DNA of 64,000 nucleotides from Sphingomonas oleivorans (GTDB lineage Bacteria; Pseudomonadota; Alphaproteobacteria; Sphingomonadales; Sphingomonadaceae): assembly GCF_003050615.1 (NCBI RefSeq), contig NZ_NWBU01000004.1, forward strand, positions 310,001-374,000, read 5' to 3'. Both the position numbers and the translations under genes were made by a program. Numbering within the stretch: position 1 is the first letter of the stretch; each line of letters opens with the position of its first letter. Shown one piece after another: positions 30,713 through 40,462 of the stretch. The notes under the pieces are model-generated. The model was not told the origin of the DNA and searched no databases. It was given only the letters and a program-made list of their open reading frames with translations.

Positions 30713-30991
30713 ATGATCAGGTCCGAACTGGTGGCACTTTTGGCGAATGATCATCCGGATCTGTCGCCGAAGGAGGTCGAACGGATCGTCTCCGGCGTGT
30801 TCGACACGATCAGTGCGCGGCTGGCCGCCGGCGGGCGCGTCGAGCTCAGAGGCTTCGGCACCTTTTCCACCCGCGCACGCACGGCCCGCACCGGCCGCAA
30901 TCCCCGCACGGGCGATGCCGTTGAGGTCAACGCCAAACGCGTGCCCTATTTCAAGCCCGGCAAGGAGATGCGCGCACGCCTCAACATGTGA
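30713..30991 (+). CDS. ihfB: Integration host factor subunit beta (HU/IHF family)
   Basis: A 92-residue DNA-bending protein of the HU/IHF family. Start [11 protein letters not shown], the [23 protein letters not shown] core, and the beta-arm sequence [11 protein letters not shown] with the intercalating proline. The position immediately after rpsA is the conserved site of ihfB (himD), which favours the IHF-beta call over HU. Start at 30713 with GGAGGTGGGG upstream. Confidence 0.9.
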   Translation: MIRSELVALLANDHPDLSPKEVERIVSGVFDTISARLAAGGRVELRGFGTFSTRARTARTGRNPRTGDAVEVNAKRVPYFKPGKEMRARLNM

Positions 30992-31037
30992 GTCGTGCTT
31001 GACCGACGCACCGTGGCGGGCCCATGCGGGGCAGGCT

Positions 31038-31121
31038 GCGGACGTGGCGAAACCGGTAGACGCGGCAGACTTAAAATCTGCTTCCCCTGGAGTGCGGGTT
31101 CGAGTCCCGCCGTCCGCACCA
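31038..31121 (+). tRNA. tRNA-Leu (TAA anticodon)
   Basis: An 84-base cloverleaf with encoded CCA and a long variable arm, as expected for leucine. Acceptor stem GCGGACG/CGTCCGC, anticodon stem GCAGA/TCTGC around loop CTTAAAA (anticodon TAA), and T-arm GCGGGTTCGAGTCCCGC. It reads the UUA codon, which is very rare in the proteins of this GC-rich window. Confidence 0.96.
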
Positions 31122-31230
31122 TATAACCCATGACATTGGATTCCCGCTCGGCCGCGGAATGGCTTGCATGGGCATTTTTATGGCCGAAGCCGGTTTGCCT
31201 GCGTGCCGGTTGCGCTATGGTCCGCCTCGC

Positions 31231-32766
31231 ATGTCGCTTGCCCGGATCCTGATCCTCGCCCTGCTGCCGCTCGCCGCCTGTGCGCGGACGCCCGGGCGTG
31301 ATGCGGGCGGCGACACGCTCGTCCGGATCGCCGATTCCGAAACGAAGAGCCTCGATCCGCATATGGCATCCGATCTGAGCTCGATGCGGATCGCCGCCGA
31401 TCAGTTCGAAGGGCTGACCCGCTTCAACGCCGCCGGCATCGCCGAGCCGGGGCTGGCGCACGGCTGGACCGTCTCGCCCGATGGGCTGAGCTGGCGCTTC
31501 CCGCTGCGGCCGCGCCTCGCTTTCTCGGATGGCCATCCGATCATAGCCGCCACCTTTGCGGGCGTCTTCCGCCGCCTTACCGACAAGGCGACGGCCTCGT
31601 CCAACGCGGCGCTGTTCGATACGATCAGGGATGTGGAGGCCGATGGCGACACGGTTATAGTCCGCCTCAAATCCCCTTTCCCGGCCCTGCCCGAGCTGCT
31701 CGCCCATCCCGCAATGGCCGCCTTGCCGCTCCATCGCATCGCGACAGGCGGCGACCAATGGACCGCTGAGCGGCCGCTGGTCACGTCCGGCGCCTATCGG
31801 CTCACCGGCTGGGTGCTGAATGATCATGCCACGCTCGAGGCCAATCCGCGCTGGCATGACGGGCGGCCGCCGGTCGCCCGGATCGAATGGCGTCCGGTCG
31901 ACGACAGGTTGACGGCAATGCGCATCTTCGTCGCCGGCGGTACCGACACGACTTACGATCTTCCGGCGACGCGTCTGCCCTGGCTGCGCCGCAACCTGCC
32001 CGGCGCCGCGCATGTCGCGCCCTATAATGGCGCTTATTATTTCGCCTTCAACACGCGCAAGCCGCCCTTCGACAATATACTGGTCCGCCGCGCGCTCGAC
32101 ATCGCCGTCGACCGCCGCTGGATCGCGGGTCCGCTGATGGCGCTGGGCACGCCGCCCGCCTGGGGAGTCGTGCCGGGGGGCGTGGGCGGCCTCGCCCCCT
32201 ATCGCCCGGCCTGGGCGGACTGGCCGAAGGAGCAGCGCCTCGCGGTCGCCCGGAAGCTGCTGGCAAAAGCAGGCTATGGCCCGGACCATCCGCTCGATTT
32301 CGAGATACGCTTCAACAGCGACAGCGACCATCGCCGGGTGGCGATCGCGCTTGCCGCGATGTGGAAGCTGCTGGGCGTGACGGCGCGCCTCCTCAACAGC
32401 GAGGCCTCGCTCCATTTCGCGAGCCTCAGGCGCGGGGACTTCCAGCTCGCCCGATCCGGCTGGATCGGCGACCTCGCCGCGCCCGAAAATTATCTCTCGA
32501 TCCATCGCTCGGACGCCGGGCCGATCAACTATTCTGGCTATGCCAGCAAGCATTATGACGCTGCGCTCGACACCGCCCTGGCGGAGCCCCATCCCGCCCG
32601 CCGCAATGCGGCGATGCGCCGGGCGGAAGCGATATTGGCGCAGGACGCACCGATCATCCCCATTTATTTCTATGTCAGCCGCGCGCTGGTGGCGAAGCGC
32701 GTCGGCGGCTGGCAGGACAATCCCGCCAATGTCCATCCGAGCCGGACGCTGACGCTCGCGCGATGA
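31231..32766 (+). CDS. Oligopeptide-type ABC transporter substrate-binding lipoprotein
   Basis: A 511-residue SBP_bac_5/DppA-OppA family protein. Lipobox LAAC gives a lipidated cysteine near residue 18. The N-terminal [18 protein letters not shown] and [12 protein letters not shown], and WSFPL-like RWRFPLRP equivalents, are characteristic. No permease or ATPase gene is nearby, so it either serves a transporter encoded elsewhere or has another role. The stop overlaps the next gene's start (ATGA), and that gene encodes a second member of the same family. Start chosen at [14 protein letters not shown] because it begins the signal peptide. Confidence 0.85.
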   Translation: MSLARILILALLPLAACARTPGRDAGGDTLVRIADSETKSLDPHMASDLSSMRIAADQFEGLTRFNAAGIAEPGLAHGWTVSPDGLSWRFPLRPRLAFSDGHPIIAATFAGVFRRLTDKATASSNAALFDTIRDVEADGDTVIVRLKSPFPALPELLAHPAMAALPLHRIATGGDQWTAERPLVTSGAYRLTGWVLNDHATLEANPRWHDGRPPVARIEWRPVDDRLTAMRIFVAGGTDTTYDLPATRLPWLRRNLPGAAHVAPYNGAYYFAFNTRKPPFDNILVRRALDIAVDRRWIAGPLMALGTPPAWGVVPGGVGGLAPYRPAWADWPKEQRLAVARKLLAKAGYGPDHPLDFEIRFNSDSDHRRVAIALAAMWKLLGVTARLLNSEASLHFASLRRGDFQLARSGWIGDLAAPENYLSIHRSDAGPINYSGYASKHYDAALDTALAEPHPARRNAAMRRAEAILAQDAPIIPIYFYVSRALVAKRVGGWQDNPANVHPSRTLTLAR

Positions 32767-34154
32767 ATCTCCGCCCGATCCTCCTTGCTGCGCTCGTCAC
32801 GCTCACGGCCTGCGACGCGCCTCCGCAAAATGGCCCGATCCTCGCCAGCGTGATCGGCGGCCCGCCCGAGCTCGTCGATCCGAGCCACAAGCCGCTGCCG
32901 CCGCCATCGGCCCTGCTGCTCATGGCGACGGCGCAGGGGCTGGTCCGCTTCGACGGCGCGGGGCAGATCGAACCGGGCCTCGCCATGCGCTGGGCGGTTT
33001 CCGACGACGGCCTCTATTACACCTTCCGCCTTGCCGACGGCACGGGCCTTACCGCCGAGGACGTCGCACGCCGGCTGCGCGCCGCGATCGGGCCCACCAG
33101 CCGAAATCCGCTGAAGCCGCTGCTCGACGCGATCGAGGAGATTGTCGCGGTCACGCCCGAGGTGATCGAGATCAGGCTGCGCGCGCCCCGCCCCAATCTA
33201 CTCGAGCTGCTCGCCCAGCCCGAACTGGCGCTGATCGGGGAAGATGGCGGCACAGGCCCCTTCCATGTCACCGAACGACCCGGCGATGCGCTGATCCTGC
33301 GCCCCGTCACCCTGGGAGAGGATGTGCCGGACGGCAAACGCCATCCGCCCTTAGCGTTGCGCGGCGAGCGTGCCGGGCTGGCCGTGGCGCGCTTTACCTC
33401 CGGACAGGCGATGCTGGTGACGGGCGGCAGCTTCGCGGATCTGCCCGTCGCCCGCGCCGTCTCCCTGCCCCAGGGCGTACTGCGCTTCGATCCCGTCGGC
33501 GGCCTGTTCGGCTTCGCCATTGTGGAACCGCGCGGCTTCCTTGCCGAAAGCGCCAACCGCCGGGCATTGTCTCTCGCGATCGACCGCGGCCGGATCGTGG
33601 GCCTGATCGGCGCGCCGAACCTCTACCCCACCGATCGGATCGTAGCGACGCGATCCGCCGGCGCGCCGCGACGCGAGGATGCGGCCGCCATCGTCGCCCT
33701 CTGGCGCACGGGCGGAGGCGACATGCCGCGCCTGCGCATCGCCATGCCGCGCGGCCCTGGGGCCGACATGCTGTTCCGGCTCGTTGCCGCGGACTGGGCG
33801 GCGATCGGCGTCCAAGCGCGGCGGGTCGAACTGAACGAGAGCGCGGACCTTCGCCTGATCGACGCGATCGCCCCAACCGACGATAACAATTGGCATCTCC
33901 GCCGCTTCGCTTGCGGCGCCAGTCCGCTGTGCAGCCCGGAGGCGGACGCGGCACTCGCGGCCGCAGGGGAAGCCGCGACGCCCGAGACGCGCGCCATCCG
34001 GCTTGCAACGGCCGAAGCCTATCTGGAATCGGTGATGCCCTTCATCGCCATCGCCCAGCCCGTTCGCTGGTCGCTCGTCCAGCCGCTGCTCAACGGATGG
34101 CTGGAGAATAAGCGCGGCATCCATCCGCTCAACCACCTCCGCACCGGTCCCTGA
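32763..34154 (+). CDS. Second, divergent oligopeptide-type substrate-binding lipoprotein
   Basis: A 463-residue protein with lipobox LTAC (cysteine near residue 17) and an SBP_bac_5-like body: [30 protein letters not shown] and [21 protein letters not shown]. It is shorter and more divergent than its upstream partner and may have lost typical ligand-binding regions. Translationally coupled to the first gene, suggesting they act together or arose by duplication. No permease genes are adjacent. Ligand unknown. Confidence 0.78.
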   Translation: MNLRPILLAALVTLTACDAPPQNGPILASVIGGPPELVDPSHKPLPPPSALLLMATAQGLVRFDGAGQIEPGLAMRWAVSDDGLYYTFRLADGTGLTAEDVARRLRAAIGPTSRNPLKPLLDAIEEIVAVTPEVIEIRLRAPRPNLLELLAQPELALIGEDGGTGPFHVTERPGDALILRPVTLGEDVPDGKRHPPLALRGERAGLAVARFTSGQAMLVTGGSFADLPVARAVSLPQGVLRFDPVGGLFGFAIVEPRGFLAESANRRALSLAIDRGRIVGLIGAPNLYPTDRIVATRSAGAPRREDAAAIVALWRTGGGDMPRLRIAMPRGPGADMLFRLVAADWAAIGVQARRVELNESADLRLIDAIAPTDDNNWHLRRFACGASPLCSPEADAALAAAGEAATPETRAIRLATAEAYLESVMPFIAIAQPVRWSLVQPLLNGWLENKRGIHPLNHLRTGP

Positions 34155-34224
34155 ACTGGCAGGAAGCTTCGCCGGCCCGATGCGATCGGCAAAGGCGCAC
34201 CTATATCAGGGGCGCAAGGTCGTC

Positions 34225-34683
34225 ATGGAGTATTCGATGCCCCTCTCATCCGAGCAATTCGATCGTCTCGCCAATGGCTTTCCGGGCCTGGGTCGCGATC
34301 CCGCCTCCGTCCGCCGCCGGATCGAGGCGATGGAGGCGCTGCTCGAAAAACTCTTCGTGGTGCCGGGCATCAGGCGGCCGATCGGGCTGGATGCGATCCT
34401 CGGCCTCGTGCCCGTGGTCGGTGATATCGCCACCACCGCATTGGGCGCCTGGATCCTGTGGGAAGCACGCAACCTCGGCATGTCGAAGCTGCAGCTGACG
34501 CGCATGGCGGGGAATGTGGGCGTGGATGCGGTGCTGGGCGCGGTTCCGCTGGTGGGCGATCTGTTCGATTTCGCCTTCCGATCGAACAGCCGCAACCTGA
34601 AGATCATCCGCAGGCATCTCGATCGGCATCATCCGGAAACGGCGACGATCGAGGGCTCGTTCAGCCGCCGCGCCAGATTCTGA
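34225..34683 (+). CDS. DUF4112 membrane protein
   Basis: A 152-residue protein. Two similar hydrophobic hairpins, DAILGLVPVVGDIATT (about 52-78) and DAVLGAVPLVGDLFDF (about 96-118), carry the repeated LGxVPxVGD motif that defines DUF4112. Function unknown. Start at the ATG at 34225; 34240 is an alternative. Its 3' end overlaps the convergent RNase T2 gene by 23 bases. Confidence 0.8.
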   Translation: MEYSMPLSSEQFDRLANGFPGLGRDPASVRRRIEAMEALLEKLFVVPGIRRPIGLDAILGLVPVVGDIATTALGAWILWEARNLGMSKLQLTRMAGNVGVDAVLGAVPLVGDLFDFAFRSNSRNLKIIRRHLDRHHPETATIEGSFSRRARF

Positions 34684-35374
34684 TCCGGTCGGTCGGCCGG
34701 AGGCCGCCGTCCGATGCCTTGCAGCGCGCCGGCCGGAAATTGGTGCCGAGGCAGAGCCACACTTCTTCCAGCCAGCCCTTCCGGTTGACGTTGAGCTTCA
34801 CCATGTCCGCGCGCAGCCCCGGATTGGCGGCGGCGAAGGCGCGCGAAAAACCCGCCACCGTCAGCGGCCGGCGCGAAAGCGCGTCCATGTCGGGATAGCG
34901 CATGCCGGCATAGAGCTTCGTCGCCAGCCCGAAATAAGCGGGTGGCGCGATATTGCCCATGCAGGTGCCATGCTTCGCCCATTCATGCTGGAGCAGTTGC
35001 ACATCGGGGGTGGCGCAGAGATTCTCTCGGATCACGCGTTCGGGCAGCAGCGCCGTCGGCTTGCAATATTGCGGCCAGCTCTTGCCCCGTCCGTCAGGCC
35101 ACAGGCCATGGAGCGTGAAGCCGAAACGGGGCCCCTCCCCACCGCATTGGAAGTGATCCTCGCTGCTCGTGCGCCGTGTGCGGCAATATTCGGGTGACCA
35201 GCTCAAGGCCAGCGTATAGCCGCCGATGGGCATTTCGCGCTTCGGCTGGCTCGCGCTCGGCAGGTCCGCGACCGGCCGAGGCAGAACCGGAGGCACGCGG
35301 CATTCATAGGCCTGGGCGAAGGCCGGGGCGGGCAGGAGCGCCAGCGCCGCCGCGAACGGGAATCGAAACCTCAT
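34661..35374 (-). CDS. Ribonuclease T2 family protein, exported
   Basis: A 237-residue protein with a signal peptide (cleavage likely after PAFA, residue 20). Both conserved active-site segments are intact: CAS I FTLHGLWPDG (H89) and CAS II HEWAKHGTC (H130, E131, H135). At least six cysteines suit periplasmic disulfides. Such enzymes cut single-stranded RNA through 2',3'-cyclic phosphates. The ATG at 35374 is preceded by GGGGGGAGGG. The tail overlaps the DUF4112 gene on the other strand. nadC lies upstream on the same strand. Confidence 0.9.
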   Translation of the reverse strand: MRFRFPFAAALALLPAPAFAQAYECRVPPVLPRPVADLPSASQPKREMPIGGYTLALSWSPEYCRTRRTSSEDHFQCGGEGPRFGFTLHGLWPDGRGKSWPQYCKPTALLPERVIRENLCATPDVQLLQHEWAKHGTCMGNIAPPAYFGLATKLYAGMRYPDMDALSRRPLTVAGFSRAFAAANPGLRADMVKLNVNRKGWLEEVWLCLGTNFRPARCKASDGGLRPTDRIRIWRGG

Positions 35375-35398
35375 ATGCCCTCCCCCCAATGAAGCCGG

Positions 35399-36244
35399 TC
35401 AGACCGCCGCGAAATCCAGCCCGATATCCGCCGCCGGCGCCGACTGGGTGAGACGGCCGACCGAAATATAGGTCACGCCCGTTTCCGCGATCGCGCGGAT
35501 CGTGTCGAGCCTCACGCCGCCCGATGCCTCGGTCGGCACGCGCCCGCCGACGAGCGTGACGGCACCGCGCAACGTGGGCGGGTCCATATTATCGAGGAGG
35601 AGATGCGTGGCGCCGGCGGCGAGCGCAGGCTCGATCTGGTCGATCCGATCGACCTCGACGATGATCCGCGCGATGCCGGCCGCGACCGCGCGGCGCACCG
35701 CCTCGCCGATATCGCCCGCCACGGCGACATGATTGTCCTTGATCATCGCCGCATCATCGAGCCGCATGCGATGGTTGGTCGCCCCGCCCATCCGCGTCGC
35801 ATATTTTTCGAGCACGCGCAGGCCCGGTATGGTCTTGCGCGTGTCGACCAGCGTGGCGCCCGTACCGAGGATCGCATCCACATAGCAGCGCGTGAGCGTG
35901 GCGATGCCGGACAGATGCTGCACCGTGTTGAGCGCCGAGCGCTCGGCGGTCAGCAGCGCGCGGGCCTTGCCCTTGATCCGCATCAGGTCCGCGCCCGCGG
36001 AGACGCGCGCGCCCTCCTCCACCAGCATCTCGATCTCCACCTCCGGATCGAGCGCGCGGAAAAAGGCTTCCGCCAGCGGCAGCCCTGCGACGGTGATCGC
36101 ATCGCGACTGTCCATCACGCCTGCGAACATCGCGTCCGCCGGGATCACCGCGGCGGAGGTGATATCGCCATGCTCGCCAAGATCCTCGGCAAGGGTCGCG
36201 CGGACGAAGCCGTCGAGATCGAAATCGGAAAGGGCGAAGGACAT
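35399..36244 (-). CDS. nadC: Nicotinate-nucleotide pyrophosphorylase (carboxylating)
   Basis: A 281-residue quinolinate phosphoribosyltransferase of de novo NAD synthesis. Seen are LAEDLGEHGDITSAAVIP, SALNTVQHLSGIAT, VDTRKTIPGLRVLEKYA, the MIKDNH motif and C-terminal EASGGVRLDTIRAIAETGV. It follows nadA directly. The frame is also open to an ATG at 36274 that abuts the nadA stop (TGAATG); the ATG at 36244 fits family length better. nadB is not in the window. Confidence 0.94.
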   Translation of the reverse strand: MSFALSDFDLDGFVRATLAEDLGEHGDITSAAVIPADAMFAGVMDSRDAITVAGLPLAEAFFRALDPEVEIEMLVEEGARVSAGADLMRIKGKARALLTAERSALNTVQHLSGIATLTRCYVDAILGTGATLVDTRKTIPGLRVLEKYATRMGGATNHRMRLDDAAMIKDNHVAVAGDIGEAVRRAVAAGIARIIVEVDRIDQIEPALAAGATHLLLDNMDPPTLRGAVTLVGGRVPTEASGGVRLDTIRAIAETGVTYISVGRLTQSAPAADIGLDFAAV

Positions 36245-36274
36245 GGGACCCCAGACAGGAGCGACGCTTCTCAT

Positions 36275-37276
36275 TCAGCCCGCTATCGCCTTGGCCGCAC
36301 CGAGATCGCCCTTGCCTACCGTGCCGGCGGCCATTTCCAGCATGCGGTCGAGCGGCTTCTTGGCGGCGAGGCGGGTCGCCTCGTCCAGCTCGATGCGCGG
36401 TTCGAGGTCGCGCAGCGCCAGATAGAGCTTCTCGATCGAGTTCATCGCCATATAGGGGCACATGTTGCAGTTGCAGTTGCCGTCAGCACCGGGCGCACCG
36501 ATGAAGGTCTTGTGCGGCGCCGCCTTCTCCATCTGATGGATGATATGCGGCTCGGTGGCGACGATGATCGTCTGTGCGGGGCTCGCCAGCGCGAATTCCA
36601 AGATCGCGCGGGTCGAACCGACATGATCGGCATGATCGAGTATATAGGCCGGGCATTCGGGATGCGCCGCCACCGGGGCGTCCGGATATTGCGCCTTGAG
36701 CTTCAGCAGCTCGGTTTCCGAAAAGGCCTCATGGACGATGCAGGCGCCGGGCCAGAGCAGCATGTCGCGGCCGGTCTTGCGGTTGAAATAGGCCCCCAGA
36801 TTCTTGTCCGGCGCGAAGATGATCTTCTGATCCATCGGCAACTGGCTCAATATCTTCTCGGCCGAAGAGCTCGTCACGATAATGTCCGAATGCGCCTTCA
36901 CCGCCGCCGAGCAATTTATGTAGGTGATGGCGATATGGTCCGGATGCGCGGCACGAAACTTCGCGAACTGCTCGGGCGGGCAGCTATCCTCCAGCGAGCA
37001 GCCGGCGGCCATGTCCGGCAGGACCACCGTCTTTTCGGGCGAGAGGATCTTGGCCACCTCGGCCATGAAGCGCACGCCGCAAAAGGCGATCACCTCCGCG
37101 TCGGTATCCGCCGCCTTGCGGCTGAGATCCAGGCTGTCACCGACGAAATCGGCTAGATCCTGTATCTCGGGCGCCTGATAATAATGGGCAAGGATCACGG
37201 CATTGCGTTCCTTGCGCAGCCGATCGATCTCCGCACGCAGATCGAGCCCCGCGAGGCTGCCGGCAGCGATATTCAT
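36275..37276 (-). CDS. nadA: Quinolinate synthase A
   Basis: A 333-residue 4Fe-4S enzyme condensing iminoaspartate and dihydroxyacetone phosphate to quinolinate. Motifs are [34 protein letters not shown] (first cluster cysteine), and [17 protein letters not shown] near the C-terminus with further ligands. The start overlaps the stop of the DUF4230 gene (ATGA), and nadC is immediately downstream. Confidence 0.96.
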   Translation of the reverse strand: MNIAAGSLAGLDLRAEIDRLRKERNAVILAHYYQAPEIQDLADFVGDSLDLSRKAADTDAEVIAFCGVRFMAEVAKILSPEKTVVLPDMAAGCSLEDSCPPEQFAKFRAAHPDHIAITYINCSAAVKAHSDIIVTSSSAEKILSQLPMDQKIIFAPDKNLGAYFNRKTGRDMLLWPGACIVHEAFSETELLKLKAQYPDAPVAAHPECPAYILDHADHVGSTRAILEFALASPAQTIIVATEPHIIHQMEKAAPHKTFIGAPGADGNCNCNMCPYMAMNSIEKLYLALRDLEPRIELDEATRLAAKKPLDRMLEMAAGTVGKGDLGAAKAIAG

Positions 37277-37905
37277 GATACTCTCTCCTGCTCGTCCCGG
37301 AACCGGGCGACCACCGTCGCGTCGATTCCCGCCGCCCTCAGCGGCATCGAGAAACTCCGTTCGATCGCGTTGCGCGCCGCATCGCGGGCGAGCCGCATCG
37401 GCAGCGCATCGCGCGCCTGGCGGATCAGCTCGGCCTGCCCCGCCCTGCGATTGGCGGCGTCCAACTGCGCCTCCGCATCGGTCAACGCCATCAGAACGCC
37501 GCCTTCACCATATTCCCGGATTGCCGCAAGCTCCACCTGGGGGCCGGCAATCTCCACCGGCGGCAGGGCGATGCTGAGCGTGCGGCTGTCCGCATTCCAG
37601 ACCAGATCGCTCTGCTGCAGCCGGCCGAGATCGACCTCGTAGCGCACCAGCCCGGGCATGATCAGCGTCTTCCGCGCGGACAGGCCGAAGCGGCTCTGTT
37701 GCGAGGTGACGACCGCGACGAAGCGCGCGGCGAAGGGCGTCAGCCGGTTCTGCTCGCGCACTGCCTGCAGGCTTGCCGCGGCGATCGTGACCGGATCGGG
37801 CGCCAGCTCGCGCCTGAGCTTCCAGCCGAAGGCCGCGACGATGCCCGCCGCGACCAGAGCGAGCAAAAGCAGCCCGCCAACCCATTTGGCGACCGGCCGG
37901 ATCAT
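37273..37905 (-). CDS. DUF4230 domain-containing membrane-anchored protein
   Basis: A 210-residue protein with one N-terminal membrane segment (about 8-27) and a soluble domain matching DUF4230 ([18 protein letters not shown]-terminal amphipathic helices rich in Arg/Ala). Family function unknown. Overlaps by 4 bases both with the metallo-hydrolase gene upstream and nadA downstream, so it is part of this tightly packed minus-strand unit. Confidence 0.72.
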   Translation of the reverse strand: MIRPVAKWVGGLLLLALVAAGIVAAFGWKLRRELAPDPVTIAAASLQAVREQNRLTPFAARFVAVVTSQQSRFGLSARKTLIMPGLVRYEVDLGRLQQSDLVWNADSRTLSIALPPVEIAGPQVELAAIREYGEGGVLMALTDAEAQLDAANRRAGQAELIRQARDALPMRLARDAARNAIERSFSMPLRAAGIDATVVARFRDEQERVS

Positions 37906-38759
37906 GCCGCGAGTGCCCAGCCATCGCCTGCCCGAGCGACCAGCCCCCGCGTCTCCATATCGATGAGATGCGCCAGCACGGACCGGCCGGCCGCGCCGTG
38001 CAACCGCGGATCGATCCCGACATACATTTTCTCGACCATGGCAGGGATCGGCCGGGCCCCTTCGCCCAGCAGGCGCAATATCTGGCCCTCGCGCTGCTTG
38101 CGATGGCCGACGAGGCTGCGCACGAAGCGCTGCGGCTTTTCCACGGGCTCGCCATGGGCTGGATAATAAATGATATCGTCGCGCGCCATCAGCCGATCGA
38201 GGCTCGCCATATAATCGGCCATGTCGCCGTCCGGCGGCGAGATCACCGTCGTCGACCAGCCCATCACATGATCGCCGGTGAAGAGCGCATTCGCCTCGCG
38301 CAGCGCGAAGCAGAGATGGTTGGAGGTGTGGCCGGGCGTCGCCACGGCTTCGAGCGTCCAGCCCGGACCCGACACGCGCTCGCCGTCCGCGAGCACCCGA
38401 TCAGGTGCATAATCCGTATCGAACGCCGCATCGGCGCGCGGCCCTTCATCGTTGAGCGCGAGCGGCGCGCAGCCCATGATCGGGGCGCCCGTCGCGGCCT
38501 TCAGCGCGCGGCTCGCCGGGCTATGGTCGCGATGCGTATGGGTGCAGATTATGGCGCCGATCCGCTCGCCTGCGGAGGCCTGCAATATGGCATCGACATG
38601 TTCGGGCAGGTCGGGCCCCGGATCGATCACCGCTATCTCGCCCCGGCCGACCAGATAGGTCTGTGTGCCCTTATAGGTGAAGGCAGACGGGTTCGGCGCG
38701 AGCAGGCGGCGCACCAGCGGATGGAGCGCCTGCGCAAGGCCGGGGGTCTGTTCGGTCAT
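37902..38759 (-). CDS. Metallo-beta-lactamase-fold hydrolase
   Basis: A 285-residue MBL-fold enzyme resembling the LACTB2/glyoxalase-II-like branch. The metal motif is THTHRDHSP (HxHxDH), then GHTSNHLC, TGDHVMGW and YPAHGEP provide the other ligands. The C-terminal about 90 residues form a winged-helix-like tail (HLIDMETRGLVA) seen in LACTB2-type proteins. Substrate unknown; thioesters or RNA are both possible for this branch. The start is taken as MTEQTPGL, because the open frame upstream has no similarity. Confidence 0.82.
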   Translation of the reverse strand: MTEQTPGLAQALHPLVRRLLAPNPSAFTYKGTQTYLVGRGEIAVIDPGPDLPEHVDAILQASAGERIGAIICTHTHRDHSPASRALKAATGAPIMGCAPLALNDEGPRADAAFDTDYAPDRVLADGERVSGPGWTLEAVATPGHTSNHLCFALREANALFTGDHVMGWSTTVISPPDGDMADYMASLDRLMARDDIIYYPAHGEPVEKPQRFVRSLVGHRKQREGQILRLLGEGARPIPAMVEKMYVGIDPRLHGAAGRSVLAHLIDMETRGLVARAGDGWALAA

Positions 38760-38818
38760 GGACGTGCATGTGGCATCGACCGAAGCCGATGTGAAGAGCC
38801 AGGCTTCACCGCTCTCCA

Positions 38819-38835
38819 CCCCGCCCGAAGCGGGG
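38819..38835 (-). terminator. Candidate hairpin between grxD and the MBL gene
   Basis: CCCCGC/GCGGGG stem with a 5-base loop, 21 bases after the grxD stop. No T-run follows, so it may not terminate fully. Confidence 0.3.
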
Positions 38836-38855
38836 CAGGACGAGCCAAAACCGGG

Positions 38856-39191
38856 TCAGGCGCCCGCCCGGGCGATGCCCTTCTGATCGAGCAGCTCGAT
38901 CAGCTCACCGGCCTCATACATCTCCATCATGATGTCCGATCCGCCGATGAACTCGCCCTTCACATAGAGCTGGGGAATGGTCGGCCAATCCGAATATTCC
39001 TTGATGCCCTGGCGGATCGCCTGATCCTGCAGCACGTCGATCGTCTGATATTCGACGCCGAGATGATCGAGGATCGCTACCGCCCGGCTGGAAAAGCCGC
39101 ATTGCGGGAAGAGCGGAGTGCCCTTCATGAAGAGCAGCACCTCCGCCGATTTGACGGCCGCCGCGATGCGGGCCTGTGCGTCGTCGCTCAT
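38856..39191 (-). CDS. grxD: Monothiol glutaredoxin, Grx4/GrxD family
   Basis: A 111-residue CGFS-type glutaredoxin: KGTPLFPQCGFSSRAV with the single active cysteine, then WPTIPQLYVKGEFIGGSDI binding glutathione. These proteins hold and pass on 2Fe-2S clusters and partner with BolA. The gene starts within the bolA stop (ATGA), the widespread bolA-grxD pairing. Confidence 0.96.
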   Translation of the reverse strand: MSDDAQARIAAAVKSAEVLLFMKGTPLFPQCGFSSRAVAILDHLGVEYQTIDVLQDQAIRQGIKEYSDWPTIPQLYVKGEFIGGSDIMMEMYEAGELIELLDQKGIARAGA

Positions 39192-39436
39192 TTGGTCTTT
39201 CCTTGATCAGGTGTCGCCGTGGTCAATTGCAATGCGTGGAGAACGCCGCCCATCCGCCCGCCCAGCGCCTCATAAACGCGCTGATGCTGGCGCACGCGGG
39301 GCAGCCCCCGGAAAGTTTCGCTGACGACGCGCGCCGCATAATGATCGCCATCGCCCGCGAGATCGGTAATCTCTATCTCGGCATCGGGGATCGCCGCCCG
39401 AATCATCGCCTCGATTTCATCGGCCGCCATCGGCAT
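39188..39436 (-). CDS. BolA/IbaG family protein
   Basis: An 82-residue BolA-like protein. IEAMIRAAIPDAEIEITDLAGDGDHYAARVVSE is followed by the RVRQHQRVYEAL helix with the conserved histidine. It partners with CGFS glutaredoxins in iron-sulfur trafficking; the glutaredoxin gene overlaps downstream. The YrbA/IbaG branch is likely. Start at ATG 39436 with AGGAAAG upstream; 39430 is an alternative. Confidence 0.92.
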   Translation of the reverse strand: MPMAADEIEAMIRAAIPDAEIEITDLAGDGDHYAARVVSETFRGLPRVRQHQRVYEALGGRMGGVLHALQLTTATPDQGKTK

Positions 39437-39449
39437 GGGGGCGCTTTCC

Positions 39450-39773
39450 TTATTTCGCCTCGAGGAGCTGGCGGCGCGCCTCGACCGTCTTTTCCTGGAG
39501 CGTCGCACGGATGCGCGCCTCATTGATGTCGACGCCGGCCGAGACGAGGTCTCCCAAAAGCTTGCGGATCACATCCTCGTCGCCGGCTTCCTCGAAATCG
39601 GCCTGGACGACCGCCTTAGCATAAGCGTCCGTCTCCTCCGCCGTCAGGCCCATCAGCGCCGCCGCCCAGGTGCCGATCAGCCGATTGCGCCGGGCGATGA
39701 TGCGGAAGGCCATTTCCTGATCCTGCGCGAACTTATTCTCGAACGCGCGCTCGCGATCGTCGAAAGTGGTCAT
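39450..39773 (-). CDS. DUF1476 protein, F1-ATPase inhibitor subunit zeta
   Basis: A 107-residue helical protein matching DUF1476, identified in Paracoccus as the zeta subunit that inhibits ATP hydrolysis by F1Fo-ATP synthase. MTTFDDRERAFENKFAQDQEMAF and the RRNRLIGTWAA helix are diagnostic. It acts on the cytoplasmic F1 head. Lies between leuD and bolA on the same strand; no ATP synthase genes are nearby. Confidence 0.9.
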   Translation of the reverse strand: MTTFDDRERAFENKFAQDQEMAFRIIARRNRLIGTWAAALMGLTAEETDAYAKAVVQADFEEAGDEDVIRKLLGDLVSAGVDINEARIRATLQEKTVEARRQLLEAK

Positions 39774-39879
39774 CTGCTGGTCCCTGTACCCACTGGCGGT
39801 TTCGATCCAGATAGGCGGGCCCGCCGCGCTGCGCAACGGCGGTCCTCCAATGGGGTCGACAAGCTTTGCTTTGATGCGG

Positions 39880-40458
39880 CTAGAGCCAGGGCCGATCGGC
39901 CGCGATCCGCGTCTCATAGGCGGCGATATCGCGGTCCATGGCGAGCGTCAGACCGATCTCGTCGAGGCCGTTCATCAGGCAATTGCGGCGGAACGGGTCC
40001 ATCTCGAACTCGAACCGATCCTGGAAGGGCGTCGTGACCGTCAGGCTCTCCAGATCGACCGTGACCGGATGATCCTTCGCCACCTCCAGCAGCCGATCGA
40101 CCGCGGCTTGGGGCAGGACGACGGCGACGATGCCGTTCTTGAAGGCATTGCCGGAGAAGATGTCGGAGAAGGACGGCGCGATCACCGCCTTCACGCCCAT
40201 GTCGTTGAGCGCCCAGGCGGCATGTTCGCGGCTCGATCCGCAGCCGAAATTATCGCCCGCGATCAGGATCGGCGAGCCAGCATAGGCCGGGTCCTCGAAC
40301 ACATTGCCGGGCTCGGCGCGCACCGTCTCGAACGCGCCCTTGCCGAGGCCGGCGCGCGAGATGGTCTTGAGATAATGGGCCGGGATGATGACGTCCGTAT
40401 CGACATTCTTGCGGCCGAACGGATAGGCCGAACCCTCGACCCGGGTGATCGCTTCCAT
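39880..40458 (-). CDS. leuD: 3-isopropylmalate dehydratase small subunit
   Basis: A 192-residue swivel-domain subunit of isopropylmalate isomerase in leucine synthesis. [16 protein letters not shown], the [17 protein letters not shown] substrate loop, and [14 protein letters not shown] are typical. Starts 4 bases after the leuC stop. leuB and leuA are not in the window. Confidence 0.96.
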   Translation of the reverse strand: MEAITRVEGSAYPFGRKNVDTDVIIPAHYLKTISRAGLGKGAFETVRAEPGNVFEDPAYAGSPILIAGDNFGCGSSREHAAWALNDMGVKAVIAPSFSDIFSGNAFKNGIVAVVLPQAAVDRLLEVAKDHPVTVDLESLTVTTPFQDRFEFEMDPFRRNCLMNGLDEIGLTLAMDRDIAAYETRIAADRPWL

Positions 40459-40462
40459 ATCC

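Noticed and set aside
30946-32736. 596-codon minus-strand frame across tRNA-Leu and the first binding-protein gene
   Set aside because: Runs through a tRNA and antisense to a lipoprotein with clear signal and motifs.
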